Source of the DNA: BOG-1112 sp964635325
GTDB taxonomy: Bacteria > Bdellovibrionota_B > Oligoflexia > Oligoflexales > Bog-1112
Direction: 5' to 3'
Length of the DNA: 33,149 nucleotides
NCBI GenBank assembly: GCA_964635325.1
Contig: CAZWOL010000032.1
Coordinates: 1 to 33,149 of the forward strand
Under the pieces are notes generated by a model, which saw nothing but the letters and a program-made list of their open reading frames with translations, was not told where the DNA came from and made no database searches. Both the position numbers and the translations under genes were made by a program. Shown here one piece after another: positions 6,555 through 14,846 of the stretch; the first letter of the stretch is position 1, and every line of letters starts with the position of its first letter.

Positions 6555-7255
6555 TGGAAACCACGAAAGTTCCCAAAATTGTAGCTATTGATGGACCTGC
6601 TGGTTCAGGAAAATCAACCATTGCGTCGCTTGTCAGTCGACGTTTGGGTTGGGACTATCTCAACACAGGAGGGATCTATCGTCTGATTGGTTTCCTCGCA
6701 AAAAAAAATGGGGTTGCACTCACTGCTGAGGAAGAACTTGCTGAGCTTATCACGCGCTGCACCCCCAATATTGAATGGCATGAAGGAAACTTTTATTTTC
6801 AGGGTTCGGACGTATCTAAGGATTTGCAGAAGGAAGAGATCGGCAAGCTTGCCAGCGATATTGCAAAATCCAAAATAGTGCGCAAACTTCTTCTGCCTGT
6901 GCAAAGGCAATTAGCCTTGAGTGCACCAAAAGGGGTAATTATCGACGGTCGTGATATCGGTACAGTGGTTTTTCCAAATGCGGATCTCAAAATCTTCATG
7001 GTTGCAAATCTCGAAGCGCGGGCCCAACGCCGACACAAGCAGATGCTTCAGCAGGACCCACACTTAACACTCACTCTTTCAGATCTTATGCGAGAGATTC
7101 AAGCTCGTGACGACCAAGATGAGCAACGTTCAGTTGCTCCACTCCAAAGAGCGAATGATGCCTTAGATTTTGATACGAGCGAGCTCAATCTTGAAGCGTG
7201 TGTAGAAAAAATAAGCGAGCTTATTCAAACCCGTCTGATTGCCATGAGTTCCTAG
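6554..7255 (+). CDS. cmk: Cytidylate (CMP/dCMP) kinase
   Basis: This 233-residue enzyme transfers phosphate from ATP to CMP or dCMP in pyrimidine nucleotide recycling. The P-loop is GPAGSGKST (14-22). The CMP-site segment reads NTGGIYR (37-43), where most Cmk proteins have D(T/S)GAxYR. IIDGRDIGTVVFPNADLKIF starts at 129, and the lid/Arg region (RAQRRHKQM, EIQARDDQDEQRSVAPL) is present. The C-terminus DALDFDTSELNLEACVEKI is also typical. It overlaps accA by one base, an unusual pairing that links fatty-acid and nucleotide supply. Confidence is high despite the Asp-to-Asn change. Confidence 0.95.
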   Translation: METTKVPKIVAIDGPAGSGKSTIASLVSRRLGWDYLNTGGIYRLIGFLAKKNGVALTAEEELAELITRCTPNIEWHEGNFYFQGSDVSKDLQKEEIGKLASDIAKSKIVRKLLLPVQRQLALSAPKGVIIDGRDIGTVVFPNADLKIFMVANLEARAQRRHKQMLQQDPHLTLTLSDLMREIQARDDQDEQRSVAPLQRANDALDFDTSELNLEACVEKISELIQTRLIAMSS

Positions 7256-7312
7256 CTTCACTTTTTTAGTCCTTCCATCCTTCCACAAAAATCGCTAAGT
7301 TTCTTGATCTCA

Positions 7313-7334
7313 AGGGGAATTATCCTCTCCTTTT
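7313..7334 (+). terminator. Terminator-like hairpin after cmk
   Basis: AGGGGA (7313-7318) pairs with TCCTCT (7323-7328) through 6 bp, including one G-T pair, around an ATTA loop. CC and then TTTT follow. It lies between cmk and the AAA+ gene, whose SD (GAGG) is only a few bases downstream, so it may terminate or attenuate transcription into that gene. Confidence 0.4.
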
Positions 7335-7349
7335 ACTCCGAGGTTTTTC

Positions 7350-10160
7350 ATGCTTAGCAAGAGTGTGCTCTCATTCCTCATCCTTCTTAACCTTGTTCCA
7401 AATACAATCTACGCATCAGACAATTTAGAAATGTGTCGTAGCTCATTTCTGAACGGCCGAAGCATCACGACAGTAGCCTGTAAAGCAGAGACAGAACACG
7501 AACCCATTAGCTATCAAATTGAAGAGCATTTTCGTGACCTAGCTCGCACACAAAACAATGAGGAGAGCCTCTCTCATCTTGCTCAGCAAGTAGCAATTTA
7601 TGGGCTTCCTACCCTAGCTTTCATTGCTTACAAATATAAGACGTCTCTTAGAAATGATGAAGTTGCTCCCCCACAACATGCATTACCCAACCGCACAGCA
7701 CGCCTTATGATGAGCGTAGGATCCGTCATTGGTCTAACATTCAACAGCTATACGATTTCGCAACTGATCACTCCAGACCTACAAGGCTTCATTCAGTGGG
7801 CAAAAAAAAATGCAAAGAATCTACTGACAAGACATTGGAACCAGGTAAGTGCGCAGATAGGCTGCACGTTCTGCTCTATCCTAGAAACTGATGATGCTAA
7901 TGCCTGGGACATGGCTGTTGAGATCAAAGCAATGCGCCTTCAATTTGAGAGCTTACGCAAGACCCTTGCACCACAACATCAAAATCAAGTCGATGAATTT
8001 CTGACCAAACTCGAAAAGACCTATATTCAACCCACCCGTGCAACTTTGCAGTTTGAGTCCAAGTATGGTTCGGAAAGTGAACGAAAGACTGTCACTAATT
8101 ATCTTTACACAATCGATAGCATTCTTTCTATTCCACGGGATCGATTGCTAATTAATAAAGCTATAGCCTTTCCACGAGTTCAAAAAATACTAGAACCCTA
8201 TCCAGAAAATGTGCGCACCAAGATGCTCGAGATTAGCTCGGGTATAGAATATGCCTCTCATGCGGATACTTTTCGCAGCAAAAAATCACGCAAAATTCGC
8301 CAATTTCTCTATTTTTTGGGTGCTCCAGGAACCGGCAAAACGCACTTTGCAAGAGCATATGCAGCAGCTATGGGCCTTCCCCTGGTCGAAGTTCTTGCAA
8401 CAAAAATGAAAGAACAGATGGTCAGTCAAAATCGGATGGAAGGTCGCGATACTTATCAGGAACCATCGCTTTTCATCAAAGAGCTGATGCGTCTACCCAA
8501 ACAGCAAAGATACAAAAATGCGGTGATTTTTATCGACGAGATCGACAAAGCTTTTGCAAGCATGGACTCCCACAGTTATGGTGGAGAAGCTGACTTTAGA
8601 ACCTTTCTATTGCAACTTTTAGACCGCGATCGTGAGAGTATTTTTGTCAAAGAGTTTAATATCGATCTGGATGTATCCGACTATATTTTCATCTTTGCAG
8701 GCAATGCACCGCTTGCAGAAACCGGTAATGCACTAATGAATCGTATGGATACCATCGATTTTGGCCCAATTTCATTGGAGTCACGATTGCAAATTGCGTG
8801 TCATGATTTTGGTGGCAAAACCCACGATCTTGAAATAGGGGACCAAGAGTTGCAAGCTATTGTAGATCTCAGCACTCTCGACAATCAAAAAAACATAGGC
8901 ATACGCTCTCTACTGAATACGGTAGGTGATTACATACAATATCTGAGTTTAAAAACGAGTCCTTTTGCTCAAAATAAAACATTTGATCTTGCCTATCAAC
9001 TCGACGAGCGCTCACGAAGCATCTGGGATCCCTACTCTGATTTTGAAATTTTGACACGAAAATTTGCTACGATCAAAACGCAACTTTCTCCAGAACTTAG
9101 AGACCTCTTGACTAAGGAATTCAAGCATATCAAATATTCCTACTTACCAGGAATCAGCAGCTCTGTACGTGGAGAAGATGCATCCCGTAAAAAGGCTCAG
9201 GAGTACTTCCGTAACCTAGAAACGCTTATGCGCCTCCCGCAGAGCACCAAAAATCTGATGGATAAGCAAGGCATTCTACTCGCAAATCTCAAAGAACTTC
9301 TTTCGGTATATCCCAGCACCGTCCAAGACACCGTCAGCACAATTGCAGAGGCACACATTGCTGCTTCAACCGAAGCAGAGACAAGCAAAAATGTTCTATA
9401 TATTTATGGAAAACCAGGAGCTGGCAAAACGCACCTTGCGCACAACTTAGCTACAGCTTTGGAGCTCCCCTTGATCGAACTTTCACTCGCAGGGGCAAGT
9501 CGCAAGGACATACTTGGCTCACCCGTTTATGGCGAAGAGCAACTGCGTGACAAGCTGACGATCACACACCTGACAGCAGGCATTCTTGGACAGAATTCCC
9601 AGGTGGCTCCAGTTAAAAATGCTGTCTTTTTGATCGATGAGGCAAACAAAGTGATCAACACAAAAAACAACGGAGATGCATCTGAACTTTACGACTTTTT
9701 ACTGCGCCTAACAGATCCAAGTAAAAAGACCATACGCTTGAACGATCTAGGGCTCAATGTTGATATTTCCCACTACCTTTTCATTATCATTGGTAATGAG
9801 CGTCTGCATGATCCCTCAACGCAGCCTAATACAGATGGCACATACAAAGACTCACCTATTGATGATCGCATGCAGCTTTTAGCTTTCGATGGCTTTGATT
9901 TGGAGAGCAAGAAAAAAGTTGCACGTAAGATCTTCCTCGAATTCACTCACGAACAGCATCTTTCCTTTGATGAAGCTACACTCTCCAAACATTTTGATAC
10001 TGTTGATCAGATGGTCGAATTTGATCATAAGGACCTTGGGAAGACAAGCCTACGCGCATTGCACAAAGCAATCAGCTTCTATATCAGTCATATTAAGCAA
10101 TCTCCAGAAAAGGAGTTTGAGTATCAGAAGCGTCTGAAAGCTTTGAGTCAGAAGGATTGA
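7350..10160 (+). CDS. Tandem AAA+ ATPase with N-terminal signal/anchor
   Basis: This is a 936-residue protein with two AAA+ modules. The first has Walker A GAPGTGKT (324-331), Walker B AVIFIDEID (391-399), a sensor-1 Asn near 452 and a likely sensor-2 Arg at 519. The second has GKPGAGKT (687-694), AVFLIDEAN (758-766) and a sensor-1 Asn near 816. The N-terminus (1-22) is a convincing signal peptide or signal anchor, and hydrophobic stretches at about 80-96 and 119-140 may be membrane helices. Both ATPase sites look intact, which argues for a cytoplasmic location reached through an anchor rather than secretion. Residues 180-310 are helical without a known domain. It is not Lon, ClpB or FtsH, because there is no protease domain or ClpB-type middle domain. 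GAGG precedes the ATG. The precise role is unknown. Confidence 0.8.
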   Translation: MLSKSVLSFLILLNLVPNTIYASDNLEMCRSSFLNGRSITTVACKAETEHEPISYQIEEHFRDLARTQNNEESLSHLAQQVAIYGLPTLAFIAYKYKTSLRNDEVAPPQHALPNRTARLMMSVGSVIGLTFNSYTISQLITPDLQGFIQWAKKNAKNLLTRHWNQVSAQIGCTFCSILETDDANAWDMAVEIKAMRLQFESLRKTLAPQHQNQVDEFLTKLEKTYIQPTRATLQFESKYGSESERKTVTNYLYTIDSILSIPRDRLLINKAIAFPRVQKILEPYPENVRTKMLEISSGIEYASHADTFRSKKSRKIRQFLYFLGAPGTGKTHFARAYAAAMGLPLVEVLATKMKEQMVSQNRMEGRDTYQEPSLFIKELMRLPKQQRYKNAVIFIDEIDKAFASMDSHSYGGEADFRTFLLQLLDRDRESIFVKEFNIDLDVSDYIFIFAGNAPLAETGNALMNRMDTIDFGPISLESRLQIACHDFGGKTHDLEIGDQELQAIVDLSTLDNQKNIGIRSLLNTVGDYIQYLSLKTSPFAQNKTFDLAYQLDERSRSIWDPYSDFEILTRKFATIKTQLSPELRDLLTKEFKHIKYSYLPGISSSVRGEDASRKKAQEYFRNLETLMRLPQSTKNLMDKQGILLANLKELLSVYPSTVQDTVSTIAEAHIAASTEAETSKNVLYIYGKPGAGKTHLAHNLATALELPLIELSLAGASRKDILGSPVYGEEQLRDKLTITHLTAGILGQNSQVAPVKNAVFLIDEANKVINTKNNGDASELYDFLLRLTDPSKKTIRLNDLGLNVDISHYLFIIIGNERLHDPSTQPNTDGTYKDSPIDDRMQLLAFDGFDLESKKKVARKIFLEFTHEQHLSFDEATLSKHFDTVDQMVEFDHKDLGKTSLRALHKAISFYISHIKQSPEKEFEYQKRLKALSQKD

Positions 10161-10198
10161 AGTCTCGTGATATCAATGGAACGTCGCATATCAAGGAT

Positions 10199-11029
10199 CT
10201 ACGGCTTTATACGAGTGCCTATATGCTGGTCGGAGATTCCTTTGGGTACGGGAAAGCCACGCGAACCTGGAAAAGCATTGCAATCAACCGACTCATGCGA
10301 CATCACATGGTCATCACCAACCGCACCGACGAAGTATTTTGTCAAAAAGTCTTGATCATCACCCCAAATAGGTTTGCGACCATTTAAGAAGTCTTTAGTT
10401 AGATCCGCAATCTTAGAATTAGGTCCCCACTTTTTCGTCAAAGCCTCACGCAAAGGTTTTGTCATTCCTCCCCACATTCCACCTTGAAGAGGGTAGCTTG
10501 CACTCGCTGCATCACGCATGCCATGAAGCCATGCACTTGGATGATCCATCCAGTCTGCAACAGCTGCAACTTCTCGTGGGTAGAAACGTGAGTCAGCATC
10601 TCGAACTATAAATCGATCATAAACATCATCGACAATATAGAAACGAGCAAACATATTATTGTACGATGGGTCTTCACGAACGATTGCCCCATTTGCCTTC
10701 ATCTCTGCAATAAACTCCGCAGGGACTGTCTTTGGATCTGCATAAATAACGATATCCCAACCAGGATACATGTCCCGAGCTTGGATCATACTTTCACGTA
10801 TGCCTTGGAGAAAAATTTCTTTGCTACCGTAAAGGCCATAGGAGATCGCTCGTTTTTCTCCGGGTCGCTTCACCGTTTCAAATGCCTCCTGAAAAATCGT
10901 AGCGACAGCCTTATTACGATACTCAGGAGGTGCTGGGCACTTGCCTGTAATACGAGTCGCACAGCCCATCATTTGAGTCAAAAGAAAACTGCTTATACAA
11001 ACGATTAGGAATCGTTTCAACACCTTCAT
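10199..11029 (-). CDS. Glycosyltransferase-like lipoprotein with DxD motif
   Basis: This 276-residue predicted lipoprotein starts at an ATG that overlaps the preceding stop (TGATG). GGAG lies 6 bases upstream; an earlier in-frame ATG at 11041 is less likely. The signal peptide ends at MMGC (C23). The mature domain contains SYGLYG, FLQGIRESMIQARDMYPGWD, FIVRDADSRFYPRE (the DxD near residues 144-146), WLHGMRDAA and LQGGMWGGM. These motifs recall bacterial GT-A-like proteins with a conserved RDADSR segment. DxD motifs usually bind metal and nucleotide sugar, which are not normally available outside the cytoplasm, so the export signal is odd. It closes a four-gene envelope operon. Activity is not proven by sequence. 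Confidence 0.65.
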   Translation of the reverse strand: MKVLKRFLIVCISSFLLTQMMGCATRITGKCPAPPEYRNKAVATIFQEAFETVKRPGEKRAISYGLYGSKEIFLQGIRESMIQARDMYPGWDIVIYADPKTVPAEFIAEMKANGAIVREDPSYNNMFARFYIVDDVYDRFIVRDADSRFYPREVAAVADWMDHPSAWLHGMRDAASASYPLQGGMWGGMTKPLREALTKKWGPNSKIADLTKDFLNGRKPIWGDDQDFLTKYFVGAVGDDHVMSHESVDCNAFPGSRGFPVPKGISDQHIGTRIKP

Positions 11030-11622
11030 CAGATACTCCATCTATAATGTAGACCCATACCAAAATACGTAGTACGTATGTCAACTTCCTGCAAGTGATA
11101 GTCTAACGCTATATCCAAAGCCCCCCAGCGTCCTTGCAAAACACACGATTGCACCCCTAAGACAAGACCAAAGAGCAAGTCTTTATGCAGAACCAAATCC
11201 TTCGTAATTTTTAGATGCTGCGTCCAAAAATCAGCCTCCATACCTAGAAGCAAACTGAGATTAGGCATAGATTCTATAGCAAGCATTTTTAGATAAGGAA
11301 CGACGAGATAGTGAACATTACGAAGACTATCATGTTTGGTCTCAAGGTACTCGACCCGAAGGCCTAACGAAGGTTGCGGACTCACAAAGGGCATATGATA
11401 TTCATAGCCTGCGGTGTATCCAAAGGTATCGGAATTTTGGGTACCGAGGTCGTGCGTAAAGATATAACGATTGATCCCACCCAGTATGCTGTGATGTGGT
11501 TTTTCCTCTGATACATGTTCGCGTATATCTCTTGCTGGTTCTGACTGCGCCGTGAGCATAAGACTAATACCAAGACCCCATAGTATGCTTAAAAGACGTA
11601 TGCTGCTTCTCTCAAAAAACAT
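11029..11622 (-). CDS. Predicted outer-membrane beta-barrel protein
   Basis: This is a 197-residue exported protein. Residues 1-25 form a signal peptide (basic start, hydrophobic LLSILWGLGISLMLTA, then polar sequence). The mature region is rich in alternating strands with aromatic residues (FGYTAGYEYHMPF, LGLRVEYLE, FGMGLHYRWSI). That fits a small beta-barrel of about eight strands, although the last residue is Ile rather than Phe. I do not recognise the family. The stop overlaps the start of the glycosyltransferase-like lipoprotein gene, so the two products are made together. Confidence 0.6.
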   Translation of the reverse strand: MFFERSSIRLLSILWGLGISLMLTAQSEPARDIREHVSEEKPHHSILGGINRYIFTHDLGTQNSDTFGYTAGYEYHMPFVSPQPSLGLRVEYLETKHDSLRNVHYLVVPYLKMLAIESMPNLSLLLGMEADFWTQHLKITKDLVLHKDLLFGLVLGVQSCVLQGRWGALDIALDYHLQEVDIRTTYFGMGLHYRWSI

Positions 11623-11654
11623 CTAGTTGTCCTTATTTTATTGTTACAATGTAA

Positions 11655-11690
11655 GGAACCTTCGATTGAGTTGCACTCAACTAAAGTTCC
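11655..11690 (-). terminator. Long imperfect hairpin between operon genes
   Basis: GGAAC at the left end pairs with GTTCC at the right, and an inner TTGAGT/ACTCAA stem of 6 bp closes a 3-base loop. It sits in the 80-base gap between the PIG-L gene and the next gene on the minus strand. There is no T-run, so it may be an mRNA processing or stability element rather than a terminator. Confidence 0.35.
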
Positions 11691-11702
11691 TATCTCCAAT
11701 TC

Positions 11703-12644
11703 CTAGCAGTCAAATTCACGCATGTATGAACGACTAAGCCAATCATAATGCGATTGCGCACACAATCCACATTGATTCTGTTGCATAATCATTACAACAT
11801 CATATGCTGAAAAGAGTTGAGCTTTTTTTGCCATCTCACTTTCATTAAGATTTCGCGTCTTAGCTTTAATCCGATAATCAACAAAGGCACGAACCTTACA
11901 TTCCCGAGGCTTTTGATTGGAAATCGCATCACGAGCCAAATATTGTGTAACAAGGTGGTCGCTGTTGGAAAAATTTGTCTCACTACCGGGGTCTTGAATG
12001 TAAAAATATGCAGGTTTTGATGTGCCTGCCAATTCCTTAGCAATGATATTTTGAAGGACACTACGAATATCGTCATAAGTATAGACATTTTTAGAATCAA
12101 CGGTCCGAATCGAATCAATCTCAGTTCTGTAGAGCTTCAGCAATGTCGCAAGCCCATTGGATGCATAGCCCTGACCATCTATATCTCCGTCTGGCAAGCG
12201 CAAAAAATAGACCGAGACATTGCGCAACTGATGATGAGCTAAGGTACGATCTCCTATAGTCACATCATTCGTATTTTCAGAAGCATCACCATTGACCAGA
12301 TCGTAGTTCAGAACACTGCGTACTGAAGCTAGAGCAGCGTTCTCACGTGAGGGCCAATAGCTATCGCCTCTACCATAGTCACCAGCATCTGTCATGACAA
12401 TAACGACGGGGGTATCTTTGGATCGCATGAGATCCACTGCATACTCACCCATAAATAATTGCCAATCATCCGGATGTGGAACTATAAATATGTGAGTTGC
12501 GGAATAGTCTAGTTGCTTTGCAATACGCAGAGAACGGGTAATCTCCGTTGCTTTTGATCCACAAGCGGACATCAAAAAAACTAAGCTGTATTGAAGTAAT
12601 TTAGAGGGCTTGAGCAATTCCAATCCCCATCTCAAAGAGCGCAT
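11703..12644 (-). CDS. PIG-L/LmbE family deacetylase-like lipoprotein
   Basis: The protein has 313 residues from the first ATG. The lipobox LMSAC puts the lipidated Cys at 28. The metal site of the PIG-L/LmbE fold is visible: PHPDDWQLFMG (H57, D59, D60) and SDHLVTQYL (H230). VVIVMTDAGDYGRG follows the first motif as in the family. Family members remove N-acetyl groups from sugars such as GlcNAc conjugates. The first ATG lies 44 bases inside the preceding gene. A later TTG (codon 10, after GGGGATTGGAA) would give a neater lipoprotein signal peptide, so the start is uncertain. The envelope location and the neighbouring glycosyltransferase-like lipoprotein suggest work on a surface polysaccharide. 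Confidence 0.8.
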   Translation of the reverse strand: MRSLRWGLELLKPSKLLQYSLVFLMSACGSKATEITRSLRIAKQLDYSATHIFIVPHPDDWQLFMGEYAVDLMRSKDTPVVIVMTDAGDYGRGDSYWPSRENAALASVRSVLNYDLVNGDASENTNDVTIGDRTLAHHQLRNVSVYFLRLPDGDIDGQGYASNGLATLLKLYRTEIDSIRTVDSKNVYTYDDIRSVLQNIIAKELAGTSKPAYFYIQDPGSETNFSNSDHLVTQYLARDAISNQKPRECKVRAFVDYRIKAKTRNLNESEMAKKAQLFSAYDVVMIMQQNQCGLCAQSHYDWLSRSYMREFDC

Positions 12645-13158
12645 TTTTGTAGTTTAGGCTAGGCGCGTGCGTTGCAACCAATGCATCGATGTAAAAATCT
12701 TTATAAACCAAAAACGACAGCTTCAGCCCACTACGCAGAGCGAAGAAACCGCCTCTATCGGAACTTGGATAGTTTGATCCTAGATTATGGTAAACAACCC
12801 AGTACATAAATTCTGGACTAAGAAAAACTGAGGATTGAAACCAAAAACTCTCATAGAAGTTTTGATACAGCCCACATGACAAAGCATAAAGACGCAACTT
12901 AGAAGATTCTCGAATATCATCACTTTTAAGGGGATAGTAGTTTAATGAGATACCAGCACTATAGGCACCCAAGGGATCCAAACCTAGCTTTTGGAAACCA
13001 CTAAGTTGGTAGCCAAAACCACTTTTAAAATAGTCTGCAATGTCTCCAGAGGGAATTACATAGGAAAGATTAGCTCCAACCTCGCGACTATTGAGAAACT
13101 GACCATGCACAGCAAAAGAACAACACATAAGCAAAGCTATCAGAAATCGTTGCTGCAT
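12601..13158 (-). CDS. Predicted outer-membrane beta-barrel protein
   Basis: This 185-residue protein is the first gene of the operon. The signal peptide (MQQRFLIALLMCCSFAVHGQ) probably ends near residue 19. The mature sequence shows barrel-like strands: VGANLSYVIP, GFGYQLSGF, GAYSAGISLNYYPL, LYALSCGLYQNFY, GGFFALRSGLKLSFLVY and ALFEMGIGIAQAL. It resembles small porin-fold or OmpW-like proteins in style, but I cannot name a family. It overlaps the PIG-L gene by 44 bases. Confidence 0.6.
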   Translation of the reverse strand: MQQRFLIALLMCCSFAVHGQFLNSREVGANLSYVIPSGDIADYFKSGFGYQLSGFQKLGLDPLGAYSAGISLNYYPLKSDDIRESSKLRLYALSCGLYQNFYESFWFQSSVFLSPEFMYWVVYHNLGSNYPSSDRGGFFALRSGLKLSFLVYKDFYIDALVATHAPSLNYKNALFEMGIGIAQAL

Positions 13159-13264
13159 CCATGAATCTCAGAGTATGTTTCTCTAAAGCCTTGGTTCTAT
13201 GATCAGCTGAATTTTATTTTTTGTAAAGTAGATCAAATCACGCGAAGGTAGGCTAAGCAAAACT

Positions 13265-13804
13265 CTAGGGAACAGGGGTGCATCCTGTCGTATATTTGGT
13301 TCCGTTAATTCTAACGGAAGAAGGCAGGCTGTCACCAGCAGAAGAATCGTCTGAGGATCTATAAGTATAATTGTTGATACTCAATATTGCAGGAAGCGCA
13401 CTAGATTCTACAATCGTAGGTGAGCTAGAAACACCTGGGCAAGCTCCATAGTTAGAGTTATCCAACATAAGAACATTTGGCAATTTAGCTCCACTAACAC
13501 CATTCTCATCTTGTAACAAATAGGTGGTCGATTCTATGACCAAACTAGGAGGGGGAGTGAAGCTAAACGGTCCTGCAGCTGCCAAATTCATATCGGATGG
13601 TGCTTTGACTTCGTCCATCTCTGCCAAAGATAAACTAGCTTCAGATGGTGCTTTAAAGTCATCCGAGACTGCCAGACGAGCTTCTGCAGTAGCAGCATTC
13701 ATTGTATCAGACGATGCATTCTTGTCCCCTTGGCCCTCACAGGCCGCAAAAACAAGAACTCCCAAGATCATACTAATGTGCGAAAAACGATTTGAATTTT
13801 TCAT
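13265..13804 (-). CDS. Small lipoprotein with four LPxxLxIxNxxY-like repeats
   Basis: This is a 179-residue lipoprotein whose lipobox VFAAC puts the Cys at 22. Residues 45-75 hold two KAPS units 16 residues apart (51-54 and 67-70) in a disordered, acidic linker. The C-terminal half contains four related segments: PPSLVIESTTY (85-95), LPNVLMLDNSNY (108-119), LPAILSINNYTY (137-148) and LPSSVRINGTKY (160-171), each followed by a Ser/Gly-rich stretch. I know of no named family with this pattern. A small beta repeat domain exposed in the periplasm or on the surface is the simplest reading. Its SD lies in the 3' arm of a hairpin. Confidence 0.65.
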   Translation of the reverse strand: MKNSNRFSHISMILGVLVFAACEGQGDKNASSDTMNAATAEARLAVSDDFKAPSEASLSLAEMDEVKAPSDMNLAAAGPFSFTPPPSLVIESTTYLLQDENGVSGAKLPNVLMLDNSNYGACPGVSSSPTIVESSALPAILSINNYTYRSSDDSSAGDSLPSSVRINGTKYTTGCTPVP

Positions 13805-13851
13805 AAAAAACTCCAGGCCAGTGCATACTACCTTTCGGTTAGGCTGGAGCT
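13805..13851 (-). promoter_or_regulatory. Hairpin with U-run that hides a ribosome binding site
   Basis: On the minus strand AGCTCCAG pairs with CTGGAGTT (8 bp with one G-T). The core is CTCCAG/CTGGAG (plus-strand 13844-13849 and 13811-13816). A T6 run follows and then directly the ATG at 13804. The long loop contains an inner ACC-GAAA-GGT hairpin. The GGAG in the 3' arm is the only SD for the lipoprotein gene. The structure looks both like an intrinsic terminator for the gene before it and like a translation switch. Confidence 0.5.
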
Positions 13852-13856
13852 AATCT

Positions 13857-14789
13857 TCAGGAATTTCTTTTTGCTTTTTTTATGCGGGCTAAGCATTTAA
13901 TTTCTTGTGGTTTTTCGACCAAGTCAAAAATTGAATTTAAATCTTTTCGTCGACGCAAACGATGCTCTCGATGCAGATGCCGCACTTGGGGGCTTGGAGC
14001 AAAAACATTGGGTTTAGGGCTCTTATCTTTTAGATCTTCAAGAGCTTGTGCCAACTCCGAAACTTTCTGAAGTAGGTCTTTTTGCTCATTTTGAAGTCGA
14101 AGCAGAATTTTTTCGCTATGCAGGACCCGATCACTTGTTTGCAGTAGAGCTGTCTTCGTCAGCTCGCTACTATCCACTAACGTATCGAGGCTTTCCAAGC
14201 GCTGATCTAGGTTCTGCCAAAACTTCAACGATTGCTCATGCATCAAACCCATCCGTTGGCTGAGCCCACGCAAGCTGAGGCGCAATGTTTTATGCATAGT
14301 GACGAACATACGTTTGCTAAAGCGATGCTCATCGGAAAATCGTTGTTGAAATTTGCTGGTGAATGTTTCGACCAGACCATCGAAGCGATGAGAAAACTCA
14401 TCCAGTATACGTTCACTCTGGGACTCTAATTTAGATCGAGCCTCATCAAGCACATCCGATGATTTCTTATGGCTTGCACTTGGGCGAATCCACTGCAAGT
14501 ATTCTTCAATATCGTCTGGCCTATATACTGGCCTAACATAGCCATCGATGCGCGCCCGCCCTACTCGCAACTCTTTGCCAGAAATTTGGTTCAGTCGCGA
14601 ACGACGAATGCCCAAACGCTCCATCACCTGATCTGCATTCAAACTAAAGTCAGAAAAGTGGGGCTCATCCCCTCGTAACCACACCAGCATGGGAAGACCC
14701 CCGATGCTTTCACTTTGCTCTACAGCAGGCTCACCTGTTTCCATCATAGGGTAAAAACTCCCGATCATTTTTGTTCGAGAGAATGACAC
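13857..14789 (-). CDS. Helix-turn-helix and coiled-coil protein, function unknown
   Basis: This cytoplasmic protein has up to 310 residues. Residues about 47-100 (LNADQVMERLGIRRSRLNQI through YRPDDIEEYLQW) look like a MerR/excisionase-type winged helix that reads an operator or a DNA site. Residues about 110-265 are long charged helices with coiled-coil character (FSHRFDGLVETF, RLESLDTLV, LLQKVSELAQALEDLKD). The tail is basic (HLHREHRLRRRKD). The frame starts at a GTG (14789), with internal ATGs at codons 8, 15 and 16. GGGAG lies 10 bases before codon 15, so the true start is uncertain. The plan resembles chromosome- or plasmid-organising DNA-binding coiled-coil proteins, but no named family is evident. 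Confidence 0.55.
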   Translation of the reverse strand: MSFSRTKMIGSFYPMMETGEPAVEQSESIGGLPMLVWLRGDEPHFSDFSLNADQVMERLGIRRSRLNQISGKELRVGRARIDGYVRPVYRPDDIEEYLQWIRPSASHKKSSDVLDEARSKLESQSERILDEFSHRFDGLVETFTSKFQQRFSDEHRFSKRMFVTMHKTLRLSLRGLSQRMGLMHEQSLKFWQNLDQRLESLDTLVDSSELTKTALLQTSDRVLHSEKILLRLQNEQKDLLQKVSELAQALEDLKDKSPKPNVFAPSPQVRHLHREHRLRRRKDLNSIFDLVEKPQEIKCLARIKKAKRNS

Positions 14790-14846
14790 AATTTATTGAT
14801 TCTTGCAATTCGCTTGGTTTGATAATTCAAGCGCAGTACGAAGCTG

